Assembly: GCF_017639205.1 (NCBI RefSeq)
Contig: NZ_CP071139.1
Coordinates: 6,819,501-6,883,500 of the forward strand
Direction: 5' to 3'
Length of the DNA stretch: 64,000 nucleotides
DNA from: Streptomyces nojiriensis
GTDB taxonomy: Bacteria > Actinomycetota > Actinomycetes > Streptomycetales > Streptomycetaceae
The notes beneath the pieces were generated by a model. The model had not been told where the DNA came from, did no database searches, and was given only the letters and a program-made list of their open reading frames with translations. Positions 26,790-34,382 of the stretch are shown one piece after another. The stretch's first letter is position 1. The number at the start of each line of letters is the position of its first letter. Position numbers and translations under genes: made by a program.

Positions 26790-27593
26790 TCAGCCGACGG
26801 CGCCGAGGATCGGTGCCCAGGCGGCACCGGTGAGTGCGGCCACCACCCGCTGTTCGGAGAGCGGGGGAGCGGTACGGGTCGGTTTCGGGGTGTCCGCGCC
26901 GCTGCCGCCGCCGGTGCTGTTCCACTGCACCATCTGGAGCTGTGCGCCGGTCGACTTCAGGGTCACCGTCACCGTCCAGCGGTGGGCGGTGTCGCCACGC
27001 ACCGGGTGTTCGGCCGCGTTCCTCTCCGACATCACCACGGCCCCGCCGGGAACCGCGGCACTGCTCGGCAGCTCGCTCAGCGTGCAGGTGTCACCTTCGG
27101 CACGGGCGGGCGTGCGCTCGCAGCTCAGCCCGTCGCCGTCCCTGAGCGGCAGTTTGAGCCGCACGGCCGAGACACCGACCAGGGCGGCTCCGTGCCCGTC
27201 GTCGACGACGAGTTGACCGTTGGCGACGTACCCGCCGGACGGATCGGAGGGGTTGTTGCTCTGCCCGGTCATCTGACTGAACGTGCCCCCGGGGAGCGTC
27301 TCCTTCAGCGCGTCGACCATCTGGGTGCCGGTGATCGCGGAGCGGGGCACCGCCAGCGCCACCGTCTCGATGTCGGAGCCCGAAGGGCGGGCCCCGGCGA
27401 GCGCGCCGGGGATCACCAGGCCGGCCACGGCCACCACGGTGCAGGCGCCGACCCCGGCGATGACGGCGGCGCTGCGCCGGCGCCGGCGGCTCCGTCCGCG
27501 CTCGACGGCTCCGCCGAGGAGGGCGGTGAGATCGGGTTCGAGGGAGTCGGCCGTGCGGTCCAGGGCATGTGAGAGGTCTGCTTCGAACGGCAT
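26790..27593 (-). CDS. Membrane-anchored protein downstream of a SigE-type sigma factor (possible anti-sigma or partner)
   Basis: This 267-aa protein has a short acidic cytosolic segment (about 1-30), an arginine-rich stretch (GRSRRRRRS), one membrane helix (about 42-64) and a large exported C-terminal part with two cysteines (CERTP ... CTLSEL). It lies 66 nt after the sigma factor gene in the same direction, the usual position of an anti-sigma or sensory partner. No zinc-binding HxxxCxxC anti-sigma motif is visible. Role inferred from position. Confidence 0.72.
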   Translation of the reverse strand: MPFEADLSHALDRTADSLEPDLTALLGGAVERGRSRRRRRSAAVIAGVGACTVVAVAGLVIPGALAGARPSGSDIETVALAVPRSAITGTQMVDALKETLPGGTFSQMTGQSNNPSDPSGGYVANGQLVVDDGHGAALVGVSAVRLKLPLRDGDGLSCERTPARAEGDTCTLSELPSSAAVPGGAVVMSERNAAEHPVRGDTAHRWTVTVTLKSTGAQLQMVQWNSTGGGSGADTPKPTRTAPPLSEQRVVAALTGAAWAPILGAVG

Positions 27594-27659
27594 GCTGGTG
27601 TCACCTGTTCTGTCGTCGACGGATTCTTCGGGGCGGGTCCGGGGCGGCCGCGCCGGTGC

Positions 27660-28166
27660 TCAGTGCGGAACCAGGTCGGCCAGGCTGTCGCCGAGCAGCG
27701 CACGCAGCCTGCCGAGCGCCCGGGTGCCCTGGGAGCGGACCGCACTGCTGCTCAGCCGGAGCATCTGGGCGGTCTCCTCGATGCTGCGGTCCTCCCAGTA
27801 GCGCAGCAGCAGTACCGCCCGGTCGCGGGGCGGAAGTTGGGCGAGCGCGTCCAGCAGGGCGAGCCGCAGGGCGGTGTCCGGGCCGGACGTCGCACGGTCG
27901 GGCACCATCCCGAGGGGGCGCTCGCCGGTGCTCCGCCGACGCCGCAGGCTGAGGAAGGTGCGGACCAGCACGGTCTGGGCATAGGCCACCGGGTTGTCCG
28001 CCCGGGCCACCCGCTTCCAGTGCACGTACATCCGGCCGAGGGTCTCCTGGACCAGGTCCTCGGCAAGATGCGTATCGCCGGCCGCGAGTACGTACGCCGA
28101 GCGGTACATGGCCTTGGCCCTCGCGGTCACGAACTCCAGATACGCGTCCTCCTGTGCTGATTTCAC
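27660..28166 (-). CDS. SigE-family ECF RNA polymerase sigma factor
   Basis: This 168-aa ECF factor has sigma-2 (AYVLAAGDTHLAEDLVQETLGRMYVHW) and sigma-4 (LPPRDRAVLLLRYWEDRSIEETAQ) regions joined by a short linker. It lacks the extra C-terminal domain of ECF41. The GTG at 28166 is chosen by family length and a GGGGG tract upstream; a longer frame exists but is not conserved-looking. It belongs to the group named SigE family in streptomycetes. The partner membrane protein follows. Its target promoters cannot be read here. Confidence 0.9.
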   Translation of the reverse strand: MKSAQEDAYLEFVTARAKAMYRSAYVLAAGDTHLAEDLVQETLGRMYVHWKRVARADNPVAYAQTVLVRTFLSLRRRRSTGERPLGMVPDRATSGPDTALRLALLDALAQLPPRDRAVLLLRYWEDRSIEETAQMLRLSSSAVRSQGTRALGRLRALLGDSLADLVPH

Positions 28167-28334
28167 TCGGCCCCCGCCTGTTCTCTCGTCCTGTGATCCC
28201 CGTGCATACCTCTCACGACTACGCGAGACGCCAGGGTGTCGCGCGCCGGAGGCACCTTCTTTCCCGGAGGTCGCTTCGCCGGGCAGCCCCAGCGGCTCGC
28301 CGGCCGGGCGGTACGGGCGGTCTAGGATGCGCTG

Positions 28335-28964
28335 ATGCAGCACTTCGCGCCGCCGCGGATACCGGCGAACGACCTCCGGCCCGGTCGTCATTGGTATGCC
28401 ACAGCAGCTTCGATCGCCGTCGTACTGATCGTGCTGGGCGTGGTCATCGGTGTGTACCGGTTCTCCAACGTGATCGACGCGGTGGACACCGACCATCACT
28501 TCGCCAACGGTGAGACCGTCACTCTGCGGCTGGAGCCGGAGAGCGAGAAGACGATCTGGATCAGGGACCAGGAATTCGATCAGTCGGCCGCCCCGGAGTG
28601 CAGCATCACCGGGCCGGGCGCCCCCGGTCTTACCGATCCGGGAACCGACGTGTTCCTCACCCGGGACGAGACCTGGAACCCGCTTTACACCATCGACGTG
28701 CAACGAGCGGGCGACTACGAGGTCACCTGTTCGTCCCACGCACTCTCCAAGTACGCCATCGGGGACTCCGGAGGCATTTTCGCGTTTGCGGGCTGGCTGG
28801 TACCGGCCGTCGCTCTCCCCGTTCTCGGAATCGGCATCGGCGCTGTCATCGTCCTCGTCACCGCCGTCCGCCGCAGTCGCCACCGCAAGCGGCTGCTCGC
28901 CGAACGCCACGGCTCCGGTGACGGCCACCCCGCGACCCCCAGTCCGGTCCCGTCCGACGGATGA
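28335..28964 (+). CDS. Hypothetical two-TM membrane protein
   Basis: This 209-aa protein has a short cytosolic N-terminus, TM1 (about 24-44), an extracellular domain of about 100 residues with two cysteines (PECSITG, YEVTCSS) that may form a disulfide, TM2 (about 150-178) and a basic C-terminal tail. TAGGAT (28323-28328) ends 6 nt before the ATG, so the mRNA is probably leaderless. No family recognised. It is divergent from the sigma factor gene, with about 170 nt between. Confidence 0.75.
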   Translation: MQHFAPPRIPANDLRPGRHWYATAASIAVVLIVLGVVIGVYRFSNVIDAVDTDHHFANGETVTLRLEPESEKTIWIRDQEFDQSAAPECSITGPGAPGLTDPGTDVFLTRDETWNPLYTIDVQRAGDYEVTCSSHALSKYAIGDSGGIFAFAGWLVPAVALPVLGIGIGAVIVLVTAVRRSRHRKRLLAERHGSGDGHPATPSPVPSDG

Positions 28965-29132
28965 ACGCCGCCCAGAGCTCCGAAGGCTGCCGTGATCACT
29001 GATCAAAGATCCGCCGGGCAGGATCTGGACGTGAGGCGTCACGATGGCGGGCTCGCCACTGCTCTTGGAGTCCGGGGGCGGGGTTGAGGACGGCGGGCGG
29101 GCCGGTTTCCACGATGCGGGAGCCCTGACGGA

Positions 29133-29169
29133 GAAGCCCCCTGGCCGGTGAAACCGGTCGGGGGGCTTC
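29133..29169. terminator. Hairpin terminator in the 28965-29279 gap
   Basis: GAAGCCCCC pairs with GGGGGCTTC, with an inner CCGGT/ACCGG stem. It lies between the two-TM protein gene (+) and the Excalibur protein gene (-), convergent genes. The remainder of the 315-nt gap shows nothing I can support. Confidence 0.7.
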
Positions 29170-29279
29170 GTGCCTACGGCCACTTCGCGCGGGCCACGCG
29201 GCGGCAGGCCACTTCGTAGGCGGTGCGCTCGGCCTTCTCGGGGCGGCCGTGGCCCCGTTCTTCTCGCCGGCTACCCGGG

Positions 29280-30272
29280 CTATTCGCAGCCCACGCCGTC
29301 ACCGTCCCTGTCGAGATGGCGGCCGTAGCCGGGGTCGTTGCGCCTGATCGGATCGGCTCCGGCGGCCCGGACAGCCGTGCAGTTCTTGTAGTAGACGCTG
29401 CCGCCGGTACCACCGCTGGACGATCCGCCCGAGGAGGAGTTGCCGGAGTCGTCGCTGTCTTTCGGCACCACGGGGTCCGGGTGCAGCTTGGTGTGTTCCG
29501 CTGTCGGACACGCGGTGCCGGGAGCTGCGACCGTGAGGCGGGCGGTCTCGGTCTTCGGGGCCTTGAACTCCTTGCCCTCGGCGGGGTCTTGGAAGCAGAC
29601 GGTCCAGTCGTCCACGGTGGCCGGGAGCGTGACGTCGGTGTAGGCGCTTTGCGGTTCGATCGCCTTGAGTCCGATGGGCTTGAGGGTCTCGGACGCCTTG
29701 GAGAAGGTGAGGGTCACGACCTTCGGCATCTTCGGGTACGGCAGCGGGTCGCCGTCCTTCGCCGGGCACGGCGCCTCGTTGCGGACCACACCGAAGTCGA
29801 GCGTGGGCATCTTCCCGACAGGATGGTCGGCCTGGGTCTGGAAGCAGACTTTCCAGTTGTCGTCGTCCCACTGGCCGGCGTTGTCGGGGGACGCGTCGTG
29901 CGAGGTCGCGTCGTAACCGGCCGCGTGCGCCACGGCTTTGGCGTCCTTGAGGACCTTCCCGACGTAGCTCGGCGGTGCGCTCTGAGAGGGCGCGGTCGTG
30001 GCGGCGGGTATGTTCGCGGCCGCCGCCGCTTGCGGGGCGGGCTTCGCGTCGGCCTGAGTCTTCTTCGGGGGGTCCCCGAGGAAGGGAGCCAGGAACCAGA
30101 GGCCGGCGAGCACGGTGGCGATGATCTTCTGTGCCTGGTTCCACCGACTCACCCAGGCCAGCGCGATGCCGGCCGGGGGGAGGACGACGAGGGCGACGAT
30201 GATCAGTGCCGGGTGCTGCCACCAGCGCCGTACGGGCGAGTGCGGGTGAGGGTACGGCGGAGCGTAGGTCAC
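29280..30272 (-). CDS. Excalibur calcium-binding domain membrane protein
   Basis: This 330-aa protein has two hydrophobic segments near the N-terminus, an alanine/proline linker, a PASTA-like stretch (YVGKVLKDAKAVAHAAGYD), a second similar region with paired cysteines (KVCFQTQ, PCPAKDG; TVCFQDP, ACPTAEH), a Ser/Gly-rich linker and a C-terminal Excalibur domain (YYKNCTAVRAAGADP ending DRDGDGVGCE). The DxDxDG core binds calcium in this family. GTG 30272 follows AGAAGGA; an ATG at 30290 lacks such a site. The exported part may act at the cell surface. It sits at the edge of an accessory region. Confidence 0.82.
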   Translation of the reverse strand: MTYAPPYPHPHSPVRRWWQHPALIIVALVVLPPAGIALAWVSRWNQAQKIIATVLAGLWFLAPFLGDPPKKTQADAKPAPQAAAAANIPAATTAPSQSAPPSYVGKVLKDAKAVAHAAGYDATSHDASPDNAGQWDDDNWKVCFQTQADHPVGKMPTLDFGVVRNEAPCPAKDGDPLPYPKMPKVVTLTFSKASETLKPIGLKAIEPQSAYTDVTLPATVDDWTVCFQDPAEGKEFKAPKTETARLTVAAPGTACPTAEHTKLHPDPVVPKDSDDSGNSSSGGSSSGGTGGSVYYKNCTAVRAAGADPIRRNDPGYGRHLDRDGDGVGCE

Positions 30273-30316
30273 GTGGCGTCCTTCTGGCATACGTGGGTGG
30301 GACCGGCGAGACTACA

Positions 30317-30344
30317 TAAGATTGAATGTTGTACCGGTCGGTAC
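30317..30344 (+). promoter_or_regulatory. Promoter with TetR-type palindrome before the NTF2-like gene
   Basis: A -10-like TAAGAT (30317-30322) is followed by GTACCGGTCGGTAC (30331-30344), perfect 6-bp arms around GT. This spacing and sequence is typical of TetR/AcrR operators. No TetR gene is present in the window. Confidence 0.5.
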
Positions 30345-30459
30345 GAAGAATGGGCCTCCGACCGGCACTCGCCGCCCTCGTGGAGTGCGATCACCGTTGT
30401 CAGACCCCCTTGTTGATGTCGCGAACTTCGCGAACCCGAAACGATCGAGGGTGGTCTTG

Positions 30460-30888
30460 ATGAGCGACAACGACGTGCGGCAGTTCGGCATCCACATCTA
30501 CGACCAGTGGACGGCGATGTGGAACGGCGAGCTGGGCCTCGCCGAGAAGATCATGGCGCCGGAATTCGTCCTGCGTTATGCCCAGGCAGGCACCGAGGCC
30601 TTCGACGACGCCCGCACTCCGCAGCAGCTCGCCGACCTCATCGCGGCCTGGCATCAAGAGCGCCGCGGGCTTCGCTTCGCGGCCGAGGGCCCGGCAGTCG
30701 TGGACCTCGCGCTTGTCGACGGCGCACCGACCGGCCTGGTCGCCCGCCCCTATCTCGCCTCCGTCACCGGCGAAGACGCCCGGACCGTCGCCAGGAGCGG
30801 GACCGACACCCTGAGGATCACCAACGGTTTGATCAGCGAGGTATGGTCCGTCTCCTCCGGCTCCGCCGGCCGGACCTTCTACCGCTAG
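30460..30888 (+). CDS. NTF2-like / SnoaL-like protein
   Basis: This 142-aa protein has the alpha+beta cone pattern of NTF2-like folds: an N-terminal helix IYDQWTAMWNGELGLAEKIMAPEFVLRY and later strands ALVDGAPTGLVARPY and TLRITNGLISEVWSVSS. ATG 30460 follows GAGGG at 8 nt; the frame extends upstream without family-like sequence. Such proteins are small-molecule isomerases, cyclases or binding proteins. A TetR-like operator lies about 120 nt upstream. No catalytic residues can be assigned. Confidence 0.78.
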   Translation: MSDNDVRQFGIHIYDQWTAMWNGELGLAEKIMAPEFVLRYAQAGTEAFDDARTPQQLADLIAAWHQERRGLRFAAEGPAVVDLALVDGAPTGLVARPYLASVTGEDARTVARSGTDTLRITNGLISEVWSVSSGSAGRTFYR

Positions 30889-30971
30889 CGGACTGCGGGT
30901 CGGCCCACGGACGGCCCAAGTGGTCGTGTCCGCAACAGCATTCGGATAACCGACCTGCGGGACTGGTGGGT

Positions 30972-31292
30972 TCAGGGGCGGGGCTTGCGGTGGCGGCCGG
31001 TGCCCGGAGCCAAGGGGTTGTGTCCGGTGGTGGGGCCGGTCGCCTCGGGCCGGTCGGCGGGCGCGGGTTCGGGCGTGGGGCTGAGGGCGCGGCACGCAGC
31101 CGCGTAGTCCTCCACCGTCGTCAACGCCTGCCAGGCGAAGCCGTCCCACTCCAGGATCAGACGCGGGGCCTCGGGGTTGAGGTGGGCGGCGCGTTGCGGG
31201 CCGGTGCTGAGGGTGATGGCCTTCTTCTCGCCGGGCTTGCGCAGGCGGCCTTGGCGGCGTGCGGCCCAACGGTCCAGGGGTTCGTCGTCCAT
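30972..31292 (-). CDS. Small hypothetical protein (DUF6087-like)
   Basis: This 106-aa protein begins MDDEPLDRWAARRQGRLRKPGEKKAITL and contains APRLILEWDGFAWQ, a pattern I associate with small streptomycete proteins of the DUF6087 type. No membrane segment or catalytic motif is visible. It lies 3 nt downstream of the NUDIX gene in the same direction, so the two are probably co-transcribed. Function unknown; common near streptomycete mobile or regulatory islands. Confidence 0.65.
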   Translation of the reverse strand: MDDEPLDRWAARRQGRLRKPGEKKAITLSTGPQRAAHLNPEAPRLILEWDGFAWQALTTVEDYAAACRALSPTPEPAPADRPEATGPTTGHNPLAPGTGRHRKPRP

Positions 31293-31295
31293 GGG

Positions 31296-31721
31296 TCAGG
31301 CGCGATCGGCGAGAAACAGGGCGAGCGGGCCGCCCTGAAGGAGGAACCTGCCTTCGGTCGCAGCAGTGATGGCATCCTGCACAGGCCACCAGGTGAGCTT
31401 GAAGTCCTGTTCGTCGTCGGCGAGCTGCTGCGGGCCGAGCGTCAGGCCCGTGGCCTCGAAGAGGTGGATGCGGGCCGCGGAGCGGGAGGTGATCGCGTAG
31501 GAGCCGAGGGGGCGCCACACAGTGGCGGTGATACCGGCCTCCTCCAGGAGTTCCCGCCGGGCGCATTCCTCGGCGGTCTCCCCGTCCTCTCGCCGACCGC
31601 CGGGCAGGAACAGGTAGTCGTCGCCGTGGCGGGGGAAGCGGGCGGTCAGGATCGCGACCAGGCCGTGGACGTCGCGGGCGACGATGACGGAGGCATCCCG
31701 CTCGGGCTGTGTGTCGGTCAT
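31296..31721 (-). CDS. NUDIX hydrolase
   Basis: This 141-aa protein contains a complete NUDIX box, from GGRREDGETAEECARREL through LEEAGI (Gx5Ex7REUxEExGU), with the catalytic glutamates present. It should hydrolyse a nucleoside-diphosphate-linked substrate, which cannot be told from sequence. Its ATG overlaps the stop of a degenerate upstream reading frame as ATGA, so it was once coupled to that gene. The following small gene starts 3 nt after its stop. Confidence 0.88.
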   Translation of the reverse strand: MTDTQPERDASVIVARDVHGLVAILTARFPRHGDDYLFLPGGRREDGETAEECARRELLEEAGITATVWRPLGSYAITSRSAARIHLFEATGLTLGPQQLADDEQDFKLTWWPVQDAITAATEGRFLLQGGPLALFLADRA

Positions 31722-31965
31722 GGGCCGAGCGTAGGACGCTGCCCGAGGACCGTGCAGGCGAACGGCGCGGTGGTCACCGTCGGGTGGGCCATGCCGCGTC
31801 CGTGGTAGACGTCTGCACCGAAGGCGTGGCCGTGGTCCGCCCAGACAATGACGAGCCAGCACTTCGTGCTGGTGACCCCGCCGACGCACACGGTGCGGTA
31901 GCCGTGTTGGACGAGTCCGGCCAGGAGGCTCGGGGCGTCGAAGACGAACGTGCCGGGGGAGCGGT
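31718..31965 (-). pseudogene. Remnant of STM4013-like (alkaline-phosphatase superfamily) hydrolase with internal deletion
   Basis: The minus-strand frame reads SPGTFVFDAPSLLAGL...GYRTVCVGGV, then jumps to VIVWADHGHAFGADVYHGRG and MAHPTVTTAPFACTVL before the stop. The first block resembles the middle, and the second the C-terminal metal-binding part, of STM4013/SEN3800-type hydrolases, so the DNA between appears deleted and the N-terminus is missing. The stop overlaps the NUDIX start. The family match is from memory of its motifs. It directly abuts the integrase remnant. Confidence 0.5.
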
Positions 31966-31973
31966 TCACTCGG

Positions 31974-32093
31974 ACGCGTGAGCATGGGATGCACGCCTTA
32001 TGGCACTTCCACACGTGCGTGCTGCTGGACGCAGGGGAGAACGCCAAGGCCCTGTCGGAACACCTCGGGCATGGCGACCGGGAGTTCGGGCGT
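31974..32093 (+). pseudogene. Tyrosine-recombinase (integrase) C-terminal remnant
   Basis: The frame gives MHALWHFHTCVLLDAGEN and ALSEHLGHGD, the C-terminal catalytic region of phage-type integrases (normally HALRHFYASVLLDAGEN ... LSEYLGHSD). The box-II Arg of HxxR is Trp here, and the sequence loses similarity before the expected catalytic Tyr. It is therefore an inactive fragment marking past integration or excision of a mobile element. Confidence 0.7.
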
Positions 32094-32102
32094 GAGCGCG
32101 AA

Positions 32103-32150
32103 GGGCCGTCGTCGGTGCCTCCGCGGGGGCGGAGGCACCGACGACGGCCC
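32103..32150. terminator. Very strong 22-bp hairpin terminator
   Basis: The arms at 32103-32124 and 32129-32150 are perfectly complementary over 22 bp with a 4-nt loop (GGGG on the + strand). It lies 47 nt beyond the stop of the MurA-like gene on the minus strand and most likely terminates that transcript; it can work in both directions. Confidence 0.75.
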
Positions 32151-32196
32151 ATGGACGGCCCAGGAGGACGGGAAACCGTCCTGGCCTGCGGCGTAC

Positions 32197-33726
32197 TTAA
32201 ATGTCGCGGAAGATCTCGATCTGGGCGCCCACCGAGTTGAGGCGTTCGGCCAGTTCCTCGTAGCCGCGGTTGATCACGTAGACGTTGCGGAGCACCGAGG
32301 TGCCTTCGGCCGCCATCATCGCCAGGAGGACGACCACCGCCGGGCGCAGGGCCGGCGGGCACATCATTTCCGCCGCGCGCCAGCGCGTGGGGCCCTCGAC
32401 CAGGACGCGGTGGGGGTCGAGGAGCTGGAGGCGGCCGCCGAGGCGGTTCAGGTCCGTCAGGTAGATGGCCCGGTTGTCGTACACCCAGTCGTGGATCAGG
32501 GTCTGACCCTGTGCCACGGCGGCGATGGCCGCGAAGAAGGGGACGTTGTCGATGTTCAGCCCGGGGAACGGCATGGGGTGGATCTTGTCGATCGGGGCTT
32601 CGAGCTTCGAGGGGCGGACCGTGAGGTCGACCAGGCGGGTGCGGCCGTTGTCGGCCGTGTACTCCGCCGAGCGGTCGTGGTCCAGGCCCATCTCCTCCAG
32701 GACCGCGAGCTCGATCTCCATGAACTCGATCGGCACCCGGCGGATGGTGAGTTCCGACTCCGTGACCACCGCTGCGGCGAGCAGGCTCATCGCCTCGACC
32801 GGGTCCTCGGAGGGGGAGTAGTCCACGTCCACGTCGATGCTCGGCACGCCGTGGACGGTGAGCGTGGTGGTGCCGACGCCGTCGACCCGGACGCCCAGGG
32901 CCTCCAGGAAGAAGCACAGGTCCTGGACCATGTAGTTGGAGGAGGCGTTGCGGATGACGGTCACGCCGTCGTGCCGGGCCGCGGCCAGCAGCGCGTTCTC
33001 GGTGACGGTGTCCCCGCGCTCGGTCAGCACGATCGGGCGGTCCGGGGAGATCCCGGGTACGACCTTCGCGTGGTAGATGCCCTCGGTCGCGGTGATGTCC
33101 AGGCCGAAGCGGCGCAGGGCGATCATGTGCGGCTCGATGGTGCGGGTGCCGAGGTCGCAGCCGCCCGCGTAGGGCAGGCGGAAGGTCTCCATCCGGTGCA
33201 GCAGGGGGCCCAGGAACATGATGATGCTCCGGGTCCGGCGGGCCGCGTCCGCGTCCATGGCCTCCATGTCGAGGCGGGCCGGCGGGATCAGCTCCAGGTC
33301 CACGCCGTCGTTGATCCAGCGGGTGCGCACGCCGATGGAGTTCAGGACTTCCAGGAGGCGGTAGACCTCCTCGATGCGGGCCACCCGCCGCAGCACCGTA
33401 CGGCCCTTGTTGAGCAGCGAGGCGCAGAGCAGGGCGACGCACGCGTTCTTGCTCGTCTTGACGTCGATGGCGCCGGACAGCCGGCGGCCGCCCACCACGC
33501 GCAGGTGCATCGGGCCGGCGTAGCCCAGGGAGACGATCTCGCTGTCGAGCGCTTCACCGATTCGCGCGATCATCTCAAGGCTGATGTTCTGGTTGCCGCG
33601 CTCGATCCGGTTCACTGCGCTCTGGCTGGTGCCGAGGGCGTCGGCGAGCTGACTCTGTGTCCAGCCCCGGTGCTGCCGGGCGTCACGGATGAGCTTGCCG
33701 ATGCGTACGAGGTAGTCGTCTGCCAT
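32197..33726 (-). CDS. XRE helix-turn-helix domain fused to MurA-like (UDP-GlcNAc enolpyruvyl transferase) domain
   Basis: The first about 65 residues of this 509-aa protein are an XRE-type HTH (GWTQSQLADALGTSQSAVNRIERG); about 75-500 is a MurA-fold domain. Catalytic features are kept: SKNA at Lys93/Asn94 and the PEP-attacking Cys190 in PYAGGCDLG, plus LGPLLHR. A housekeeping murA is expected elsewhere, so this may be a second, regulated MurA or a regulator that senses cell-wall precursors. TAGCGT ends 6 nt before the ATG, suggesting a leaderless transcript, and ATCTCA/TGAGAT arms flank the -10 region, a likely autoregulatory site. Confidence 0.9.
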   Translation of the reverse strand: MADDYLVRIGKLIRDARQHRGWTQSQLADALGTSQSAVNRIERGNQNISLEMIARIGEALDSEIVSLGYAGPMHLRVVGGRRLSGAIDVKTSKNACVALLCASLLNKGRTVLRRVARIEEVYRLLEVLNSIGVRTRWINDGVDLELIPPARLDMEAMDADAARRTRSIIMFLGPLLHRMETFRLPYAGGCDLGTRTIEPHMIALRRFGLDITATEGIYHAKVVPGISPDRPIVLTERGDTVTENALLAAARHDGVTVIRNASSNYMVQDLCFFLEALGVRVDGVGTTTLTVHGVPSIDVDVDYSPSEDPVEAMSLLAAAVVTESELTIRRVPIEFMEIELAVLEEMGLDHDRSAEYTADNGRTRLVDLTVRPSKLEAPIDKIHPMPFPGLNIDNVPFFAAIAAVAQGQTLIHDWVYDNRAIYLTDLNRLGGRLQLLDPHRVLVEGPTRWRAAEMMCPPALRPAVVVLLAMMAAEGTSVLRNVYVINRGYEELAERLNSVGAQIEIFRDI

Positions 33727-33737
33727 GGGTGCACGCT

Positions 33738-33753
33738 ATCTCAGATATGAGAT
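33738..33753. promoter_or_regulatory. Inverted repeat at the XRE-MurA promoter
   Basis: ATCTCA (33738-33743) and TGAGAT (33748-33753) flank GATA, immediately upstream of the predicted -10 (reverse strand TAGCGT, 33733-33738). A dimeric XRE protein could bind here and repress its own gene. Confidence 0.5.
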
Positions 33754-33796
33754 GCCCCTTGCGCTGGGTGCGGCAAATGGGTGAATTGAGAGGAAG

Positions 33797-34285
33797 TTAC
33801 CGGCCATCAGATCCCATGACGGGGTCTCCGTGGGCGTGATGGTCGACGATGCGGCCCAGCAGGCGGACGAGCTGCTCCCGCTCCTGGGTGGACAGCGGGG
33901 CCAGCAGTTCCTCCTGGGCCGCGGCGAGGATCTGTTCCAGTTCGCGCAGTTGCCGCCGGCCGGGCGGTGTGAGCGTGATGACGTTGCGCCTGCGGTCCTC
34001 GGGGTCGGGCGTCCGCTCCACCAGTTCGCGTGCGGCGAGTTCGTTGATGACGGCGACCAGGTCGCTGCGGTGGATGCCGGTGCGGGCGCTGAGGGCGGCC
34101 TGGCTCGCCGGGCCGGACTCCTCCAGGGCGACCAGGGCCGCGTAGTGCCATTTGCGGGCATCTGCCCCGCTCAGTCCCTCGGTCACGAGTCGCTGCGCAT
34201 GGGTGGAGGCCTGTCCCAGCAGCCGGCTGGGCAGCTCGCGCAGCCGCGCGGGGACGGCGAGGGGGCCGTTCTCTTCCGTGGTCAT
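33797..34285 (-). CDS. MarR family transcriptional regulator
   Basis: This 162-aa winged-helix protein has the MarR core: GPASQAALSARTGIHRSDLVAVINELAARELVERTPDPEDRRRNVITLTPPGRRQL. The DP-DRR wing is conserved. It is divergent from the haloalkane dehalogenase gene with 97 nt between, where three 17-bp CGTTNG-type inverted repeats lie. It most likely represses itself and the dehalogenase and is released by a small molecule or oxidant. There are few cysteines, so an OhrR-type thiol switch is unlikely. Confidence 0.88.
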   Translation of the reverse strand: MTTEENGPLAVPARLRELPSRLLGQASTHAQRLVTEGLSGADARKWHYAALVALEESGPASQAALSARTGIHRSDLVAVINELAARELVERTPDPEDRRRNVITLTPPGRRQLRELEQILAAAQEELLAPLSTQEREQLVRLLGRIVDHHAHGDPVMGSDGR

Positions 34286-34304
34286 GGGGTGATGCTACCC
34301 ATTG

Positions 34305-34362
34305 CGTTAGTGACACTAACGATATAACTTCGTTGGTGTCGCAAACGTTAGTCAGTCCAACG
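34305..34362. promoter_or_regulatory. Cluster of three MarR-type operators
   Basis: CGTTAGTGACACTAACG (34305-34321) is a perfect 8-bp-arm palindrome. Two imperfect copies follow, CGTTGGTGTCGCAAACG (34331-34347) and CGTTAGTCAGTCCAACG (34346-34362). A -10-like TATAAC (34323-34328) lies between the first and second. Centres are 26 and 15 nt apart. The adjacent divergent MarR gene is the obvious binder. Confidence 0.65.
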
Positions 34363-34382
34363 ATTCTTGGAAGGGGTCTCCC

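Noticed and set aside
29174..29413. 79-codon minus-strand frame ending AYEVACRRVARAKWP
   Set aside because: Mostly overlaps the Excalibur gene in another frame; the last 30 residues could be a gene fragment but I cannot support a family.
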